A DNA stretch of 64,000 nt from Myxococcales bacterium. Its GTDB lineage: Bacteria; Myxococcota_A; UBA9160; UBA4427. The notes below the pieces were generated by a model. It did no database searches. It was not told where the DNA came from and was given only the letters and a program-made list of their open reading frames with translations. Position 1 is the first letter of the stretch. The number at the start of each line of letters is the position of its first letter. Location of the stretch: the NCBI GenBank assembly GCA_022563535.1, contig JADFNE010000001.1, positions 23,964-87,963 on the forward strand, given 5' to 3'. This document shows, one piece after another, positions 18,164 to 26,504 of this stretch. The position numbers and the translations under genes are program-made.

Positions 18164-19735
18164 ATGCAGATCGTCACGCTTCTGTCGATCAGCCTCTCGA
18201 TCGTCAGTCTTCTCGCCGTTGCGGGAGTGGGCTCGGCCGAAGAGGGCGCGGCTGCAGTTAGATGGATTCGCGAGATCCGGATTGTTCGCGGCAATGTATT
18301 CGAGCGCGCCGAAGTCGAGCGCTACGCCGTCTTTCAGCTTGCAAATTCGCTGCACGTTACGACCCGTGAGCACATCGTGAGTCGCGAGTTGCTGTTCACC
18401 GAAGGTGATCTCGTCGATTTCGATCTACTCGACGCGAGCGAGCGCGCGCTTCGAGCGTACGAGTTCATCAACGAGGCGCGCGTTGTCGCGGTACCGGTGG
18501 ACGAAGCGACGGTCGATATCGAGATCTACACCCACGACTCCTGGACAATCATTCCGGGCCTCTTTTTCGAAACGGGTGGGGGAGTCAGCGAGATCGGCGC
18601 GGCCGTAAACGAAATCAATTTGGGCGGGTTTGGCAAGGAAGTTCTGCTCGAAGGCGTTCATACGACCGACGTGGGGACGTCCTTTGCGGCGAGCTACAAC
18701 GATCCCCAGGTCTTTGGGTCGCGCTGGATTGCAAACTCGAACTTCAGAACGGGTCCTCTGAAGGACTCTACCGGTCTCTCGCTACTACATCCCTTCTACT
18801 CGCCCGACACTCGATGGGCCTACGGAGGTTATGGGAACTGGCGGGACGAAACGATCCGGCTGTTCGATTCGGGCTCCGAGGTGAGTCGCATCCGAGAATC
18901 GGAAAGCGGCGCGCAGATGTTCATTTCGCGCGCATTCGGACGCAGGTTCAACAAGCTCACTGCGGAGCTTCAGTACAATTATAAAGATCAGCGCTTCCGG
19001 GCCATCGAAGGGACCGGAACTACGCTTCCAGACGATGCGTTCAGCTTGACGACTTCGCTCGGCCTCTTCAGGCGTGGAGAATCCTTCGTCAAGGACAAGC
19101 ATATTCGCAAGATGACGCTCACCGAGGACATCCAGCTCGGATTCAATATTGGAGCTCGCCTCGGTCGTGCAGGATTTCCGATCCCCGAAGGTGAAAAGTA
19201 CTGGACGGTCGAAGGTATCTATCGCCACGCGTTCTCGCTGGGAAAACGCCAGTATCTATTCTTTGCCAGTCGGGTGTCTACCCAGGACAAACCGAGCACG
19301 GAGCTCTCTGTGAATGGCGAGTACTACTACAAATGGCTTCCTTGGCAGACCCTTGCGCTCAACGTTGAGGTCAAGCGCGCCTGGAACCTGGACTCATCCA
19401 AACAATTCACCCTCGGCGGCGATTCGGGTCTGCGGGGCTTCACTGCCCGACGATTCAACGGTGATAAGTCGCTGTTGGTGAACGCCGAGAGTCGACTCTT
19501 CTCTCCGATCGAAATTCTGACCGTGGCAGTTGGCGCGGTTGTCTTCATCGACGCCGGGCGCGCCTGGAACAGAGGGTCGAATATCGATCTCGAGGAACTG
19601 AAGTACAGCGCCGGGTTCGGCCTGCGACTTGGCTTCACACGAGCGCCGAACGAGCCCATGACCCGCATTGACATCGGCTGGCCCCCGAACCACGGTGGCT
19701 TCGCCGTGACAGTGGGTTCGGAGCACCAATTCTGA
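18164..19735 (+). CDS. Omp85/BamA-family outer-membrane protein
   Basis: 523 aa from ATG 18164, 20 bp after the GGDEF-EAL stop. A signal peptide (residues 1-28, ending ...GVGSAEE) precedes a POTRA-like region (about 35-130: IREIRIVRGNVF, LLFTEGDLVDFDLLDASERALRAYEFINEARV). The C-terminal part is a beta-barrel with the L6-type motif GGDSGLRGF and a barrel-like C-terminal strand ending in F (TVGSEHQF). The barrel is probably a 16-strand surface-antigen type. It is shorter than BamA, with room for only one or two POTRA domains, so it is not the housekeeping BamA. Its position behind the signalling pair suggests an outer-membrane step tied to the surface system. Export or assembly of the giant protein is possible but unproven. 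Confidence 0.8.
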   Translation: MQIVTLLSISLSIVSLLAVAGVGSAEEGAAAVRWIREIRIVRGNVFERAEVERYAVFQLANSLHVTTREHIVSRELLFTEGDLVDFDLLDASERALRAYEFINEARVVAVPVDEATVDIEIYTHDSWTIIPGLFFETGGGVSEIGAAVNEINLGGFGKEVLLEGVHTTDVGTSFAASYNDPQVFGSRWIANSNFRTGPLKDSTGLSLLHPFYSPDTRWAYGGYGNWRDETIRLFDSGSEVSRIRESESGAQMFISRAFGRRFNKLTAELQYNYKDQRFRAIEGTGTTLPDDAFSLTTSLGLFRRGESFVKDKHIRKMTLTEDIQLGFNIGARLGRAGFPIPEGEKYWTVEGIYRHAFSLGKRQYLFFASRVSTQDKPSTELSVNGEYYYKWLPWQTLALNVEVKRAWNLDSSKQFTLGGDSGLRGFTARRFNGDKSLLVNAESRLFSPIEILTVAVGAVVFIDAGRAWNRGSNIDLEELKYSAGFGLRLGFTRAPNEPMTRIDIGWPPNHGGFAVTVGSEHQF

Positions 19736-19753
19736 ATTACCGAAATCCGGCGA

Positions 19754-20944
19754 CTATGCGAGCCCATATAGACGCGCCGCAGTGTCGTGCAACACCTTCT
19801 GGAGCGTTTCTTCTGGCAGGTGCCCCATCACTCGATCCACGTAGTCGCGGGGATGTTCGGACCTGGTGTTGGCCGGCCCCGGATACTGGCAGGTCGGATG
19901 GGGGTAGTCGGTTTCCCAGCAGAGGTTGTCGGCCATGGTTTCGATCGCCGGGCCCAGGACCTTGTCCTCGAACCAGAAGCAGGCGTAAATCTGGCGCTTG
20001 AAATATTCACTCGGGAGCAGGTCGTATTCCGGATGCTCCTTGCGAACCTGGCCATTGGTAAACTGCCAGTCCGCCATTTCCAAAAACGACGGCAGCCAGC
20101 CGACGCCACTCTCGACGGAGACCATGTTCAGCTTCGGATAGCGATGGCAGACGCCTCCAAAGATCACGTCGGCGATGCAATTCATGTTCTGCATGAAAAT
20201 GGTGGACGAGGTCCGTGAAAAATTGGCCCTTGTACCCATGTCACAGGTATCGTTGATGATGTCGGAGATGTCACCGGCTCCGATGTGGAAGCTAATCGGA
20301 AGGCCGGTGTCGTTTACCGCGGCCCAGAAGGGGTCCCAATGTTTGTGGGCCAGCCGCGGTTCGCCGAAGGCCGCCGGATCCGAGGACGCGAGAATTGATT
20401 TGTGTCCGATCGAAGCGGCGCGTTCCACTTCTTTGACGCATTCCGCGACGTCCCAGAATGGCATTGCGGCCACGGGCACGAGGCGATTGGGATCTTCGCT
20501 GCACCATTCGACCAGGAAATCGTTGTAGGCCCTGACGCATTCAAGCATCAGTTGGGGATCCTTGAGTTTCAGGAAGCCCCCCGAGCCAAAGCCGCCAACG
20601 TTGGGATATAGGACGGCGGCCCAGATACCCTCTTCGTCCATGTACTCGAGGCGCGCCTTGGCGTCAAAGGAAGCCTTCGGGATGTCGTCATAGCCCGCAG
20701 GACATTCGGGGTACGAGCCGTCGAAGCCCGCCATGGTCGTAAAGCCGGGGCCGCCGACCATCTCGTCGCCAATCAGCCAGATGTCCCGGCCGTGATGACG
20801 CTCGACGTGGGGCACGACATCACCCCACTTCTTCGAGACGCGAGAAGTCCAGACGTCGGAGGGCTCGGTGATATGCGTATCGACATCGATCGCCTTGATG
20901 CGATCGAAGACACTCGAGGAGCCGGATTTGGGGGCTGCGGACAT
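19754..20944 (-). CDS. Amidohydrolase family 2 (metal-dependent TIM-barrel hydrolase)
   Basis: 396 aa from ATG 20944, preceded by GGAGAA. The N-terminal metal motif IDVDTHITEPSDVW is typical of the ACMSD/amidohydrolase_2 group. HIGAGD and the C-terminal WETDYPHPT supply the further His and Asp ligands. Members decarboxylate or hydrolyse aromatic and related acids; the substrate here cannot be read from sequence. An upstream in-frame ATG at 21094 is unlikely because the extra 50 residues are not conserved-looking and have no RBS. The gene is convergent with the Omp85 gene (18-bp gap). Confidence 0.85.
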   Translation of the reverse strand: MSAAPKSGSSSVFDRIKAIDVDTHITEPSDVWTSRVSKKWGDVVPHVERHHGRDIWLIGDEMVGGPGFTTMAGFDGSYPECPAGYDDIPKASFDAKARLEYMDEEGIWAAVLYPNVGGFGSGGFLKLKDPQLMLECVRAYNDFLVEWCSEDPNRLVPVAAMPFWDVAECVKEVERAASIGHKSILASSDPAAFGEPRLAHKHWDPFWAAVNDTGLPISFHIGAGDISDIINDTCDMGTRANFSRTSSTIFMQNMNCIADVIFGGVCHRYPKLNMVSVESGVGWLPSFLEMADWQFTNGQVRKEHPEYDLLPSEYFKRQIYACFWFEDKVLGPAIETMADNLCWETDYPHPTCQYPGPANTRSEHPRDYVDRVMGHLPEETLQKVLHDTAARLYGLA

Positions 20945-21201
20945 GGTGTTTCTCCGGTGGGAACTGAGGGCACTGGGGTCGGGGCGAATACTAGCTCTCC
21001 CGACAGATAGCTGGCAATCGGTTTGGTCGAATCGTCCGCGGGTGGTCGAGCGGTATCCTTCAATAGCTACACCTACCTGACCTACGTGCGACACATGGGG
21101 TCGCAGCTCTCGGCGCGAGCGCAGCGTTACCGCTGGGAAATGAGCAAGATCGCGAATCTCGAGTAAGCTCGACGCGATGGTGAAAAGGGCATCGATCTCG
21201 G

Positions 21202-24018
21202 ATGGACGATCAATACCACGCTAGTCAGCGAGAAGAGAGCCGCCTGAAACAGGCTGCGTTCATGACGCTGTTCGGCCTGATGGGTGGCCATGCGCTGCTC
21301 GAGACCGCCCGAGACGCCCTGTTTCTCACGAATGTTTCCGTCGAGCGGTTGCCCTGGGTCTACCTGTTGATTGCCGTGTCCGCGGTGTTCGTCGCGCGAT
21401 TGCAAATGAGATCGCAGCAAGTCGCAGATCACCGTCAGCAGTTGATTGTCCTTCAGGGAACGGCCGCGGTCATTACTCTCGGGTTCTGGTTTTTGCTGCC
21501 AAGCGCTGACGCGTGGCTCTACTACGCGCTCTATGTCTGGTCGGGATTGATCGGCAGCATTCTGGTCGTAACGTTCTGGTTGGTGCTCGGGGAGCTGTTT
21601 ACGATCACTCAGGGCAAGCGGATTTACGCCTCGATTGGTACGGGGGGAGCTGCGGGGGCGATTGCGGGTTTCGGTCTCGCCGCGGCGTTTACATCGCGCC
21701 TCCCGGCCGAGTTTCTGCTTCCGGCGAGCGCGCTCCTGTTCGCATCGAGTGCGCTTGGTCCCTTGGCGTCGCTCCGCCGACCGATGGAGGATCTGGCGGA
21801 TGAAATCGTGGCATCCCCCGGCCCCGAGATCGAGCAGGGTGGTACCGGCTTGCTCTCGAGTCTGACTGACATCGTCGGTCACCCGTATGCGCGTCGAGTT
21901 GCACTGCTCGTGGTTCTGTCGGCGATCACGCTCACCTTGGGCGACTACCTGTTCAAGAGCGTCCTCACCGAGGCTGTGTCCGCGGACAAGCTTGCGGCCT
22001 GGTTTGCGAGGATCTACCTCGTGCTCAACCTGGGCTCGCTGCTGGTGTTGATGTTTGGTGTTACCCGAATCATTCGTCGCGTGAGCGTTCATCGAGCCAT
22101 GGCGATCTTGCCCGGGCTCGTTTGTCTGGCGGCAGTGGGGATCTTGCTGGGCGGTGCGCTGCTCCCAGTCTTGTTTCTCAAGTTTGCGGACGGAACCCTG
22201 CGCTACTCGGTTCAGAAGACTGCGAGCGAACTGCTCTATCTCCCCATGCCGGCGGAGTTGCGCCGAAGAATCAAGGGAACCATCGACATCATGGGACTGC
22301 GGGGTGCGAGTGCCATCTCGTCTGGGCTGATCTTGCTCGCGCTCGCGATCGGTCCGCCCACCTCGCTGATTGCCGGTATGGTGCTGTTGCTCGGGGTTGC
22401 GTGGATCGCGCTCGCGCTGGAACTGCGCGGGGCATACCTCGATGTGTTTCGTGAGGCTCTGCGGGAAGGGACGATCGAGACCCGGATCGACGTCCCCGAA
22501 CTCGATCTGGCTTCGCTCGAAACCCTGATTCGCGCACTCAATCATTCCGACGATCGACACGTCCTGGCTGCCCTCGACCTGCTCGAAGCCAAGGGCAGGG
22601 TGGAGTTGATTCCGAGCCTGATTCTCTACCACCCGTCGTCGGAGGTCGTGGCCCGGGCCCTCGATCTGTTCGCGAGTTCGGGTCGGCGAGACTTCATCAT
22701 GCTCGCCGACCGATTGCTGGCGAGTGAAGACGCCGAGATTCGCGCAGCGATGGTGCGCGCCATGTGGGCCGCGGAGCCCGACCGTGAAAAGCTCGAAGCA
22801 CTCATGGACAACGAATGCCTGTGCGTCCGAACCAGCGCCGCAATCGGTTTGTTGGTGAACGACTGGATCGAGCCCGAGGTTGTACGTGAGCTCATTGAAG
22901 CATCAATCCAGTATCCCGATCCAGCGGCCCGGCTGGCCCTCGCCAACGCGATCAAGCTGCGTCACATCCCTGAGTTCCGCGAACCCGTTCATCTGCTGGC
23001 GCGGGACCCCGATCGAGCAGTTCGCCGAGAAGCGCTGCGGGCCATTAGCGCAAGTGGAGACGAGAGCTATACACCATTGCTCGTTCAACTCCTCGACGAT
23101 CGCGATATCCGAGAAGATGTACGTGAAGCACTGGGCGACCGAGGTGATGCTGCCCTCGAAGAGCTGTGGCGAGCACTCACAAGCGAAGATTCTTCGCCAG
23201 CATTGCTCCGACACATTCCCCGATCAATCTCCAGATTCCAAAACGTTCGCGCTGCAGAAATATTGCTCGGAGAACTGGTTGCCGAACACGGCCCCGATGG
23301 CGAACCGAAAGATCGGCATTCGGGAATGGTTCGCTACAAAATTTTACGCGGCCTCGTGCCATTGCTCCAGGGCTCGATGACAGACCAGGTCGACAAGAGC
23401 CCCCTCCACACCTCTGTTGCGCGCACAATCAGGCGGGTCATTCAGATGCTCCACTGGCAAATCTGGCTCGAAGACGGAAGAGCCCGGGACGAAGCGCGCC
23501 AGACCTGTGGCAGTTACCTGTTGCTTCAGTTGCTCGAAGACAAAGAGCGACTGGCGATGCAGCGGATCTTCAGGATGCTTTATCTGATTCAGCCGGAAGA
23601 GAATTTTATCCACATCTGGTCGGGACTGCAGAGCATGAGCCGCCGGGATCGCGCGAGCAGCCTGGAGCTTCTCGAGAACGTGCTCGGGGCGGAGCAACGT
23701 CGCGTGGTCGTGGCCTTGGTCGAATCGGGGCCCAAGCGCGAACGTCTGAGGCGAACCGGCAACCGATTGTCCGAAGCCCCGCTCGAGTATTCCGAACTCC
23801 TCTCCCAGATAGGGCGCGACGACAGCCGCACACTCCATGGGCTGGCGATGTATCACGCTGATGAGATGGGGTTGGATATTGATTTCGGGCAAATTGTCTT
23901 CGAACCTCAGGTGGAAGGTTCTCGCATGTCCGTTCGCGAGCAAGCGTTGGCGCTGATCGAGCGACTTCCGGACGGGCCGGCCTTCCCACTGGGCGCCGCG
24001 GTGGCTGCTGATGTCTGA
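21202..24018 (+). CDS. ATP/ADP-translocase-like (NTT/TLC) carrier with C-terminal HEAT repeats
   Basis: A 938-aa protein. Residues about 15-410 carry about 12 hydrophobic spans with NTT/MFS-like features (FADGTLRYSVQKTASELLYLPMP, then RRRIKGTIDIMGLRG), as in nucleotide-translocase-like proteins. The remaining roughly 500 residues are soluble and alpha-helical, with HEAT-type repeats (for example AALDLLEAKGRVELIPSLI, VRREALRAISASGDESYTPLLVQLL). The substrate is not proven; exchange of ATP, ADP or other NTPs is the family role. The stop overlaps the start of the cNMP-binding gene by 8 bp, which implies tight coupling. A second NTT-like gene follows. Related fused arrangements of NTT, HEAT and cNMP domains occur in free-living bacteria (from memory). 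Confidence 0.82.
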   Translation: MDDQYHASQREESRLKQAAFMTLFGLMGGHALLETARDALFLTNVSVERLPWVYLLIAVSAVFVARLQMRSQQVADHRQQLIVLQGTAAVITLGFWFLLPSADAWLYYALYVWSGLIGSILVVTFWLVLGELFTITQGKRIYASIGTGGAAGAIAGFGLAAAFTSRLPAEFLLPASALLFASSALGPLASLRRPMEDLADEIVASPGPEIEQGGTGLLSSLTDIVGHPYARRVALLVVLSAITLTLGDYLFKSVLTEAVSADKLAAWFARIYLVLNLGSLLVLMFGVTRIIRRVSVHRAMAILPGLVCLAAVGILLGGALLPVLFLKFADGTLRYSVQKTASELLYLPMPAELRRRIKGTIDIMGLRGASAISSGLILLALAIGPPTSLIAGMVLLLGVAWIALALELRGAYLDVFREALREGTIETRIDVPELDLASLETLIRALNHSDDRHVLAALDLLEAKGRVELIPSLILYHPSSEVVARALDLFASSGRRDFIMLADRLLASEDAEIRAAMVRAMWAAEPDREKLEALMDNECLCVRTSAAIGLLVNDWIEPEVVRELIEASIQYPDPAARLALANAIKLRHIPEFREPVHLLARDPDRAVRREALRAISASGDESYTPLLVQLLDDRDIREDVREALGDRGDAALEELWRALTSEDSSPALLRHIPRSISRFQNVRAAEILLGELVAEHGPDGEPKDRHSGMVRYKILRGLVPLLQGSMTDQVDKSPLHTSVARTIRRVIQMLHWQIWLEDGRARDEARQTCGSYLLLQLLEDKERLAMQRIFRMLYLIQPEENFIHIWSGLQSMSRRDRASSLELLENVLGAEQRRVVVALVESGPKRERLRRTGNRLSEAPLEYSELLSQIGRDDSRTLHGLAMYHADEMGLDIDFGQIVFEPQVEGSRMSVREQALALIERLPDGPAFPLGAAVAADV

Positions 24019-24940
24019 CTTGCCCCTGGTTTCTCCCCTCGATCGAGTGTTGTTTCTCCGCACCCAGCCACATTTTGCGCGGCTCGAACCCGCGGCCCTC
24101 GTGATCATCGCGAACCACACCGTGGAGCGAAGCTTTCGCAAGGGGGACGTCATATTCGAAGAGTCTAAGCCGCGACGATTTTTCCACTTTCTGGTTGAAG
24201 GGACGGTGCGCACGACCCTGGACGGGGAGACGCTGTTCGATGTCTCGGCTCCGGGCGGGGTAGGGTTGGCCCACGTATTTGCCAGAAGTGACCAGCCGAG
24301 TGGCGCGGTTGCGCTTACGGATGTCGTTTCTCTTCAAATCGAAGTCGAAGTCTTCATGCAAATCATGGAGGACTGCTTTCCAATCGTCTTTGAATTTGGA
24401 CAGATACTCGCCAAGATGATCGGGAATGCGGAAGAGACGCTCAGCATTGCTCCCGGCGCCGATGAGTGCGTCGCTTGTCGGGTTCCCGCGTCCGATGAGA
24501 CTCTCGACCTGGTGCAGCGGCTGACACGCACACGGAGAGCGTCGCTATTCAGCAAGGCCAGCCTGACCATGCTGACCGAACTGCTGCGCGGAACTCCCGA
24601 ACACTACGTAGAGCAAGATGAGTGGCTGTTTCGACCGGGACAGCTCCCCAAGTCACTTTTCGTGATCTTCGAAGGAACCGTGCGGATCGAAGATCAGCTG
24701 GGCAAACGGGTCGCATTTGCAGGGCCCGGCGAAGTGGTCTCCCTGGCAGACTGCTGCCGGAATGAACCGCACAGTTTTGGCGCGATTACCGACTCGCCAG
24801 TCCAACTTTTACGCATAGACAAGTCGCACTACATCGACGTGCTCGAGGACCATTTCGAGCACGCGCTCGATTTGTTGGCCGAGCTGGCGCAGAGGTATCT
24901 CGAACTCAGCGTACGGATCCACCAAAGTCCTGTTTCGTGA
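24011..24940 (+). CDS. Protein with two cyclic-nucleotide-binding (CAP-ED) domains
   Basis: 309 aa. Two cupin-like cNMP-binding domains are visible, at about 15-140 (FARLEPAALVIIANHTVERSFRKGDVIFEE, FHFLVEGTVR) and about 185-305 (LFRPGQLPKSLFVIFEGTVRIED, FAGPGEVVSLADCC). No DNA-binding helix-turn-helix or catalytic domain follows, so it is unlikely to be a CRP-type regulator. Its start lies within the stop region of the NTT-HEAT gene (ATGTCTGA). It probably regulates that carrier in trans (inference). Whether it binds a cyclic nucleotide is open: the second domain lacks an obvious full phosphate-binding cassette. Confidence 0.82.
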   Translation: MSDLPLVSPLDRVLFLRTQPHFARLEPAALVIIANHTVERSFRKGDVIFEESKPRRFFHFLVEGTVRTTLDGETLFDVSAPGGVGLAHVFARSDQPSGAVALTDVVSLQIEVEVFMQIMEDCFPIVFEFGQILAKMIGNAEETLSIAPGADECVACRVPASDETLDLVQRLTRTRRASLFSKASLTMLTELLRGTPEHYVEQDEWLFRPGQLPKSLFVIFEGTVRIEDQLGKRVAFAGPGEVVSLADCCRNEPHSFGAITDSPVQLLRIDKSHYIDVLEDHFEHALDLLAELAQRYLELSVRIHQSPVS

Positions 24941-25027
24941 AACGCATTTAAACTCAGTTGTGTGACGGGTCCATTCTGAGGATCATTCGCTAGGCTCTTT
25001 GCCTCACCGGATGCGCGATACGCGCAA

Positions 25028-26467
25028 ATGGTGTGGCGGAATCAAGTTTCACGTAAATCGCTGCGGCAATTATTTTCTGGGACAAATCAATTGGCAAAGT
25101 CCGGGGTTTTGCGGTCTCTGTTCGATGTGCGACCGGATGAACGGCGCATCGCTGCGTTGATGTCCAGCTTCTTCTTTCTGGTGATTACTTCCTTCTGGAT
25201 CTTGAAGCCGCTAAAGAAGATGCTCTTCATCGGCTACTACGCCGAGCCGGGTTTCGACCTCTTCGGTTCTCACTTTGTGGCTTCAGAAGCGGAGCAGCTG
25301 GCAAAGGTGCTGAACATGTTCGTCGCGGCCGTGGCGGCGGCCGTCTTTTCGATTTTGTCTCGCCGCTTGCGACGCGAGCGGCTCACCTACGTGTTCGCGA
25401 TCTTCTTCATCGTCGCGTACGGGATCTTCGCGATGGGTCTGAGAACGCTCACCGGTCCTGGGGTCTGGAGCTTCTATCTATTCGGCGATCTGTTCAGCAC
25501 GCTGATGGTCGCGACGTTTTTCTCTTTTCTGAACGACAGCGTTTCTTCGGGGGCAGCCAAACGTCTCTACGGGGTGATCGGATTTGGTGGCGTTGCCGGT
25601 GGGGCATTCGGCTCGAGCGTGGTCGCACTGTGGATTAGTTCGCTTTCGCTCGCAGGCTGGCTCGTCGTCACAGCGGCGATTGGTGGCGCGATCCTGCTGG
25701 TCGCCCGGGCGGCGGCCAATTCAATACCCGACGACGGATCGGCAAGCAACGCCCCGAGCAAGGCTAAAGCAGCGCCTGCCTCAGACGTCTCGGCCTCTGC
25801 ATCTGCGGGCAATGCGGCTCTCGCGGGAGCGCGACTCGTCTTCGGTTCGAGTTACCTGCTCTCGATCGTCGCGATGGTGGCTTTCTACGAAGTGGTGTCC
25901 ACGGTGGTCGACTTCCAGTTCACCAGGGCGATCATTTCGTTCTCTGCGGACGATGCCGCGCGCAATCAGAATTTCGCCACGGTCTATGCCGCGACCAACT
26001 GGCTTTCGATGTTCGTGCAACTTTTCTTGACGAGCTTCGTCATGCGTCGCTTCGGGCTCGCCACGGCACTGATGGTCCTGCCGTGCACGATTGCACTCGC
26101 GTCACTGGGTTTCCTTTTAGTTCCGACGCTTGTGATGGGAGGTCTGCTCAGTGTCGCCGACAACGGTTTCAGCTACTCGATCAACCAGTCGTCGAAGGAA
26201 GCTCTCTATGTACCGACTACAGTCGAAGAAAAGTACCAGGCGAAGGCTTTCATCGATATGTTCGTTCAGCGCTTCGCAAAGGCGTGCGGTGTGGGCTTGA
26301 ATCTCGTGGTGGCGAACCTGGTGCACGGGGTGCCAGGGATACGGGCGCTTACCTTGTTAGTACTTCCGGTTGTCGGGCTCTGGGCCTTCTTTGCACTCAG
26401 AGCGGGCAGAGGCTTCAACGAACTCGAGAAGAAAAGGCGTCAAATCCAGAAGATTAAGGTCGGCTGA
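25028..26467 (+). CDS. Second ATP/ADP-translocase-like (NTT/TLC, MFS-fold) carrier
   Basis: A 479-aa membrane protein with about 12 hydrophobic segments from residue 45 onwards (FFFLVITSFWILKPLKKMLFIGYY is a typical NTT start). It contains GVIGFGGVAGGAFGSSVVALW and, late in the protein, DNGFSYSINQSSKEALYVPTTVEEKYQAKAFID, which matches the pattern of the first carrier and of TLC family members. The start has no clear RBS; a start nearer residue 45 is possible but would remove a basic N-terminus. It is followed after 37 bp by the kinase-like/Omp85 gene. Nucleotide exchange is the family function; the direction and membrane partner are unknown. Confidence 0.82.
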   Translation: MVWRNQVSRKSLRQLFSGTNQLAKSGVLRSLFDVRPDERRIAALMSSFFFLVITSFWILKPLKKMLFIGYYAEPGFDLFGSHFVASEAEQLAKVLNMFVAAVAAAVFSILSRRLRRERLTYVFAIFFIVAYGIFAMGLRTLTGPGVWSFYLFGDLFSTLMVATFFSFLNDSVSSGAAKRLYGVIGFGGVAGGAFGSSVVALWISSLSLAGWLVVTAAIGGAILLVARAAANSIPDDGSASNAPSKAKAAPASDVSASASAGNAALAGARLVFGSSYLLSIVAMVAFYEVVSTVVDFQFTRAIISFSADDAARNQNFATVYAATNWLSMFVQLFLTSFVMRRFGLATALMVLPCTIALASLGFLLVPTLVMGGLLSVADNGFSYSINQSSKEALYVPTTVEEKYQAKAFIDMFVQRFAKACGVGLNLVVANLVHGVPGIRALTLLVLPVVGLWAFFALRAGRGFNELEKKRRQIQKIKVG

Positions 26468-26504
26468 TTCAGCACAATGGACTCCCGAATATAAAGGACA
26501 TCGG

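Noticed and set aside
21007-21168. Short plus-strand frame ending YRWEMSKIANLE upstream of the translocase gene
   Set aside because: Looks slightly protein-like but has a stop directly upstream, no ATG near the front and no RBS; too short to claim.
21127-22632. 501-aa open frame antisense to the translocase-HEAT gene
   Set aside because: Composition rich in Gln, Arg and Glu with no domain; the plus strand encodes a coherent membrane protein.
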